Source: Gp7-AA6 sp036001245
Lineage (GTDB): Bacteria; Acidobacteriota; Thermoanaerobaculia; UBA5066; Gp7-AA6
Direction of reading: 5' to 3'
Assembly (NCBI GenBank): GCA_036001245.1
Contig: DASYUL010000131.1
Location: 1-10,297, forward strand
Length of the DNA: 10,297 nucleotides
Part shown: in pieces, positions 6,851-10,297 of the stretch
How the letters are laid out: each line of letters starts with the position of its first letter
Position numbering within the stretch: position 1 is the first letter of the stretch
Translations under genes and position numbers: made by a program
The notes under the pieces: model-generated
What the model saw: the letters and a program-made list of their open reading frames with translations, nothing else
Databases searched by the model: none
What the model was told of the DNA's origin: nothing

Positions 6851-6927
6851 GGCGGTGTAGCTCAGTTGGTTAGAGCAAGCGGCTCATATCCGCTGTGTCC
6901 GGGGTTCGAGTCCCTGCACCGCCACCA
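6851..6927 (+). tRNA. tRNA-Met (anticodon CAT), elongator type
   Basis: Full cloverleaf: acceptor GGCGGTG/CACCGCC, D stem GCTC/GAGC, anticodon stem AGCGG/CCGCT with loop CTCATAT (anticodon CAT), T stem CGGGG/CCCTG (one G-T pair) with loop TTCGAGT, discriminator A and encoded CCA. Position 1-72 is a G-C pair and the anticodon stem lacks the three G-C pairs of initiators, so it is not initiator tRNA. A CAT anticodon also occurs in the minor tRNA-Ile modified by TilS. Here acceptor positions 4 and 5 are G rather than the C found in E. coli tRNA-Ile2, which favours methionine, though not decisively. Confidence 0.93.
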
Positions 6928-6934
6928 TCAGGTG

Positions 6935-6959
6935 CTTCGATCGAAGAGACCGCCGGTCT
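6935..6959 (+). other. Two short palindromes after tRNA-Met
   Basis: CTTCGATCGAAG (6935-6946) is a perfect 12-bp palindrome. AGACCG-C-CGGTCT (6947-6959) follows directly. They fall between the tRNA and the HAD gene and could form a 3'-end processing or weak termination structure. No T run follows, so an intrinsic terminator is not supported. Confidence 0.3.
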
Positions 6960-6978
6960 GAAATAGGCTGGCCGGGCG

Positions 6979-7407
6979 ATGGCGAAAGAGGCCGGCCTGG
7001 TCATCTTCCTCGATTTCGACGGCGTCCTCCGACGGAATGAAGCACCGCTCCACCGGCTCGAGAAGCCGCTCCTCGCTGTGTTCGAGGAGGCGGTCCGCCG
7101 GATTCCCGACGTGCAGATCGTGATCACGTCGAGCTGGCGTGAGGTCATCGGGCTGGCAGAGCTTCGGAGGCTCTTCTCACCCGATGTGGCGGCGAGGATC
7201 GTCGGCGTAACGCCCTTCGGGGACCGCGGCCGCTACGGGGAAATCCTCGCCTACTTGAAGGAAGCCGGCGCCGCAGGACTTCGCTGGGTCGTCGTGGATG
7301 ATGATCCGTACGGTTACCCGCGCGACACGCCGCTGATCCTGGTCGACCCCTCGAAAGGCTTCGGCCCCGAGGAAACGCGGAAGCTGACGGAGATGGGTGG
7401 ACGTTAG
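6979..7407 (+). CDS. Small HAD-superfamily phosphatase-like protein
   Basis: A 142-residue soluble protein with the HAD core. Motif I is FLDFDGVL (nucleophile Asp12, acid/base Asp14), motif II is ITSSWR (Thr50 or Ser51), and the acidic motif IV is VVVDDDP (Asp107-Asp109). There is no large cap insertion. The style, DxDGVL with a TSSWR block and a C-terminal LVDPSKGFG, resembles the compact HAD domain found in Swiss-army-knife RNA-repair proteins; this is recognition, not a search result. It probably removes a phosphate from a nucleotide, RNA end or small metabolite. The usual Lys of motif III is not obvious. Start: first ATG of the frame, 51 bp after the tRNA; no strong Shine-Dalgarno, but TAGGCT lies nine bases upstream. 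Confidence 0.8.
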   Translation: MAKEAGLVIFLDFDGVLRRNEAPLHRLEKPLLAVFEEAVRRIPDVQIVITSSWREVIGLAELRRLFSPDVAARIVGVTPFGDRGRYGEILAYLKEAGAAGLRWVVVDDDPYGYPRDTPLILVDPSKGFGPEETRKLTEMGGR

Positions 7408-7455
7408 GCGCACCTGAGGACCGCTGACTCGACGGGACATTACTCACTTCATAAC

Positions 7456-7472
7456 GACCGCTATAAGTGGTC
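7456..7472. promoter_or_regulatory. Candidate operator of the winged-helix gene
   Basis: GACCGCTATAAGTGGTC is an inverted repeat with 7-bp arms, a 3-bp centre (ATA) and one mismatched pair. It lies immediately upstream of the -10 candidate TATGAT, in the spacer region of the promoter, in an AT-rich patch unlike the surrounding DNA. A dimeric winged-helix protein bound here would block polymerase. Autoregulation by the next gene is the simplest reading. Confidence 0.45.
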
Positions 7473-7473
7473 A

Positions 7474-7479
7474 TATGAT
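7474..7479 (+). promoter_or_regulatory. Candidate -10 element (TATGAT) of the winged-helix gene
   Basis: TATGAT is one base from the consensus and is followed by CTCTT and then the ATG at 7485. The transcript would begin at the start codon, and no Shine-Dalgarno is present. A second -10-like word, TATAAG (7462-7467), lies inside the operator candidate. No good -35 was found. Confidence 0.45.
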
Positions 7480-7484
7480 CTCTT

Positions 7485-7820
7485 ATGATGGTCGGACAAT
7501 CGTCGCCATTCGGTGGCCGCACGAGAACAGAAACGCTCGTAACTCTCTGTCTGCTCCACGAGAGCCACGCACGCGAGCTCGCTAGGCTCCTCGACCGCCC
7601 GCTCTCCGGGATTCAGAAGGCAGTACGGAGCCTGGAAGAGGACGGCCTCGTCGCGGGAAGAATGATCGGCCGAACCCGACTTCTCAGTCTGGCGCCGGGC
7701 TACTTCGCCCGCGACGAGCTTCAGCGGTATCTCGAAAGGCTCGCGGAAGCCGAGGTCGAAATCCGACGACGGGTCGGCCGGTTTCGCCGCAGGGCGCGAA
7801 AGAGCGGAAAGCGGCTTTAA
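7485..7820 (+). CDS. Winged helix-turn-helix transcriptional regulator
   Basis: A 111-residue protein. Residues about 15-26 form a first helix, 28-36 (ARELARLLD) and 40-52 (LSGIQKAVRSLEE) the helix-turn-helix, and 54-69 (GLVAGRMIGRTRLLSL) the wing, in the ArsR/MarR-like manner. A helix from about 74 to the end follows and finishes very basic (RRRVGRFRRRARKSGKR), possibly for dimerisation or extra DNA contact. No cysteine or histidine metal site and no ligand domain is seen. Similar small winged-helix proteins are sometimes paired with nucleotidyltransferases, but none is present here. The palindrome just upstream suggests autoregulation. The targets are unknown; tilS starts 44 bp downstream and the HAD gene ends 77 bp upstream. 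Confidence 0.83.
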   Translation: MMVGQSSPFGGRTRTETLVTLCLLHESHARELARLLDRPLSGIQKAVRSLEEDGLVAGRMIGRTRLLSLAPGYFARDELQRYLERLAEAEVEIRRRVGRFRRRARKSGKRL

Positions 7821-7853
7821 GAACTCACTCCGGGCGTAGACCTCCGGCCGTCG

Positions 7854-7859
7854 TACCAT
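7854..7859 (+). promoter_or_regulatory. Candidate -10 element of tilS
   Basis: TACCAT is followed by five bases and the tilS ATG. AGGA lies directly against the ATG, too close for a normal Shine-Dalgarno. The spacing matches that at the winged-helix gene and suggests a leaderless tilS transcript. No clear -35 was seen. Confidence 0.33.
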
Positions 7860-7864
7860 TAGGA

Positions 7865-8863
7865 ATGGACCCGGTCTCCGAAGCACTGCTCAGCGCCGCC
7901 GACAGCGGGCTTATGCCTCGCGGCGCATCGATTGTCCTCGCTGTTTCCGGGGGTGCGGATTCGACCGCCCTTCTTTACGCAGCTGCGGGGCTCGCCCCGG
8001 CACTGGCCTGGACCCTTTCCGTCGCGCACGTCCACCACGGCTGGCGCGGCCGGGACGCCGACCGCGACCTCCTCTTCGTTGCGGGCCACGCCAGACGGCT
8101 CGGGCTTCCCTTCTTCCAGCGCCGCCGCGACGCGCGCGGAGAAGCCCGAAAGCTCGGCCTATCCCCCGAGGCTGGCGCGCGGCGAGTGCGCTACGAGGCG
8201 CTCCTCGAGATGGCGCGGGAGGCGGGCGCCTCGCGGATCGCGACCGCGCACCAGCGGGAGGACCGCATCGAGTCGCACCTGCTCGCGCAGAGACGGAAGG
8301 GAGGCCTCGCCAGCCTTGCGGGACCCCGCGAGAGCCGTGCCGACGGCGTCGTCCGGCCCCTCCTCGGCATCTCCCGGCGGGAGATCGTCGAATTCCTGGG
8401 ACATCGCGGTATCGCCTGGCGCCGGGATCGGACCAACGGTGATCTCGGACTCGCGCGGAACCGATTGCGGCGAGAGCTCGTAATGAAGGATGACGAGCTC
8501 GAAGCTCTCGCGGAACGCGTCGAGGAGCTCTCCCTTCGGCGGGAGGAGCTCGATCGATCTTTCGACATTCGCCTCCGACCGGCGATCGCGTTCGGAAGGA
8601 ACGTCGTGATCGCGAGCGCGCCCCTGCTGGTCGACTCTCCCGACGAGCTGCGGCGCAAGGCTCTCCTGGAGTGCGCGACTCCGTTCGCGAGGCCGGGGAG
8701 GCCGCCGTTCACCGGCCGCGAGCGCGAGCAGATCGTCGCGCTGCTTGCGACCGGGTGCGACTTCCGCTTCGAAGCGGGCCGTCGGATCCGATTTCGGCGC
8801 CGCAGCGCCGAATTCTCCGTCCGGCTCGCTCCAATGGCCGGCCAAACGGGCAATAATCGGTGA
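7865..8863 (+). CDS. tilS: tRNA(Ile)-lysidine synthetase TilS
   Basis: TilS converts C34 of the CAU-anticodon tRNA-Ile to lysidine with ATP and lysine, so the tRNA reads AUA and is charged with isoleucine. The 332-residue protein has the PP-loop SGGADST (28-34), HVHHGWR (55-61; usually VNHGLR) and RPLLGISRREI (164-174). WRRDRTN (185-191) and RNRLRREL (198-205) complete the family pattern. The second ATP-site block reads TAHQREDRIES (127-137) where most TilS have TAHHxDDQAET; the second Asp and the Glu are kept, but the first Asp is Glu and the Gln is Arg. The length resembles the short TilS form rather than the longer E. coli type. It lies 40 bp before ftsH, a common neighbour. The start places about 27 residues before the PP-loop, normal for the family. 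Confidence 0.92.
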   Translation: MDPVSEALLSAADSGLMPRGASIVLAVSGGADSTALLYAAAGLAPALAWTLSVAHVHHGWRGRDADRDLLFVAGHARRLGLPFFQRRRDARGEARKLGLSPEAGARRVRYEALLEMAREAGASRIATAHQREDRIESHLLAQRRKGGLASLAGPRESRADGVVRPLLGISRREIVEFLGHRGIAWRRDRTNGDLGLARNRLRRELVMKDDELEALAERVEELSLRREELDRSFDIRLRPAIAFGRNVVIASAPLLVDSPDELRRKALLECATPFARPGRPPFTGREREQIVALLATGCDFRFEAGRRIRFRRRSAEFSVRLAPMAGQTGNNR

Positions 8864-8890
8864 CTCGACTCCGTTATCCTCACGGCACAC

Positions 8891-8896
8891 AAGGAG
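8891..8896 (+). promoter_or_regulatory. Shine-Dalgarno of ftsH, fixes a TTG start
   Basis: AAGGAG lies seven bases before TTG at 8904. This spacing and the FtsH-like N-terminus that follows (MNATIKNLLLW) decide the start. TATCCT at 8875-8880 is a possible -10 that would leave a leader of about 17 bases. This is the clearest ribosome binding site in the window. Confidence 0.75.
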
Positions 8897-8903
8897 TACT
8901 CGT

Positions 8904-10297
<1,394 letters not shown>

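Noticed and set aside
6851..6927. Initiator tRNA-fMet
   Set aside because: G1-C72 is paired and the anticodon stem is AGCGG/CCGCT, lacking the three consecutive G-C pairs of initiators.
7461..7886. Minus-strand frame opposite the winged-helix gene
   Set aside because: No motif, overlaps the promoter and coding region of a better-supported gene and the start of tilS.

Overview
The window is GC-rich bacterial chromosome. An Acidobacteriota-like organism, possibly Thermoanaerobaculia, is suggested by the C-terminal domain of the first protein (a FYTVTPCRVADTR block and an IDVNGYF ending) and by overall protein style. This is a judgement from recognition, not from a search. Nothing looks like a phage, an intact mobile element or a CRISPR locus. 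Most of the window is housekeeping or ordinary accessory chromosome.

Left part (2-3123): the 3' portion of a very large secreted or surface metalloprotease-like protein (HExxHxxGxxH motif, two Ig/FnIII-like domains, conserved C-terminal domain) reads rightward. It is followed by about 190 bp without a gene, rich in inverted repeats and holding a partial copy of the 3' end of the neighbouring tRNA-Val. That tRNA-Val(TAC) lies on the minus strand.

Middle (3134-6775, minus strand): a tight leftward cluster of a small zinc-finger protein, a ClC chloride channel/transporter with CBS and TrkA_C-type cytoplasmic domains, and an EAL-type cyclic-di-GMP phosphodiesterase. The first two overlap by four bases. 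The EAL gene starts 55 bp after the ClC gene and may have its own promoter. tRNA-Val follows the EAL stop codon by 10 bp on the same strand.

Right part (6851-10297, plus strand): tRNA-Met(CAT), a small HAD-fold phosphatase-like protein, a small winged-helix regulator with a good palindromic operator candidate over its own promoter, tilS (tRNA-Ile lysidine synthetase) and ftsH (membrane AAA+ zinc protease, cut by the window end). tilS next to ftsH is a gene order seen in many bacteria.

One pattern runs across unrelated genes. Four genes with no useful Shine-Dalgarno sequence (EAL, zinc finger, winged helix, tilS) carry a TAnnnT -10-like hexamer only 5-6 bases before the start codon, which suggests leaderless mRNAs. 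ftsH instead has a leader with AAGGAG and a TTG start. I found no convincing undescribed multi-gene system. The best leads are the leaderless pattern, the tRNA-Val 3'-end duplication, the zinc-finger/ClC pair with an unusual ClC selectivity filter, and the operator of the winged-helix gene.
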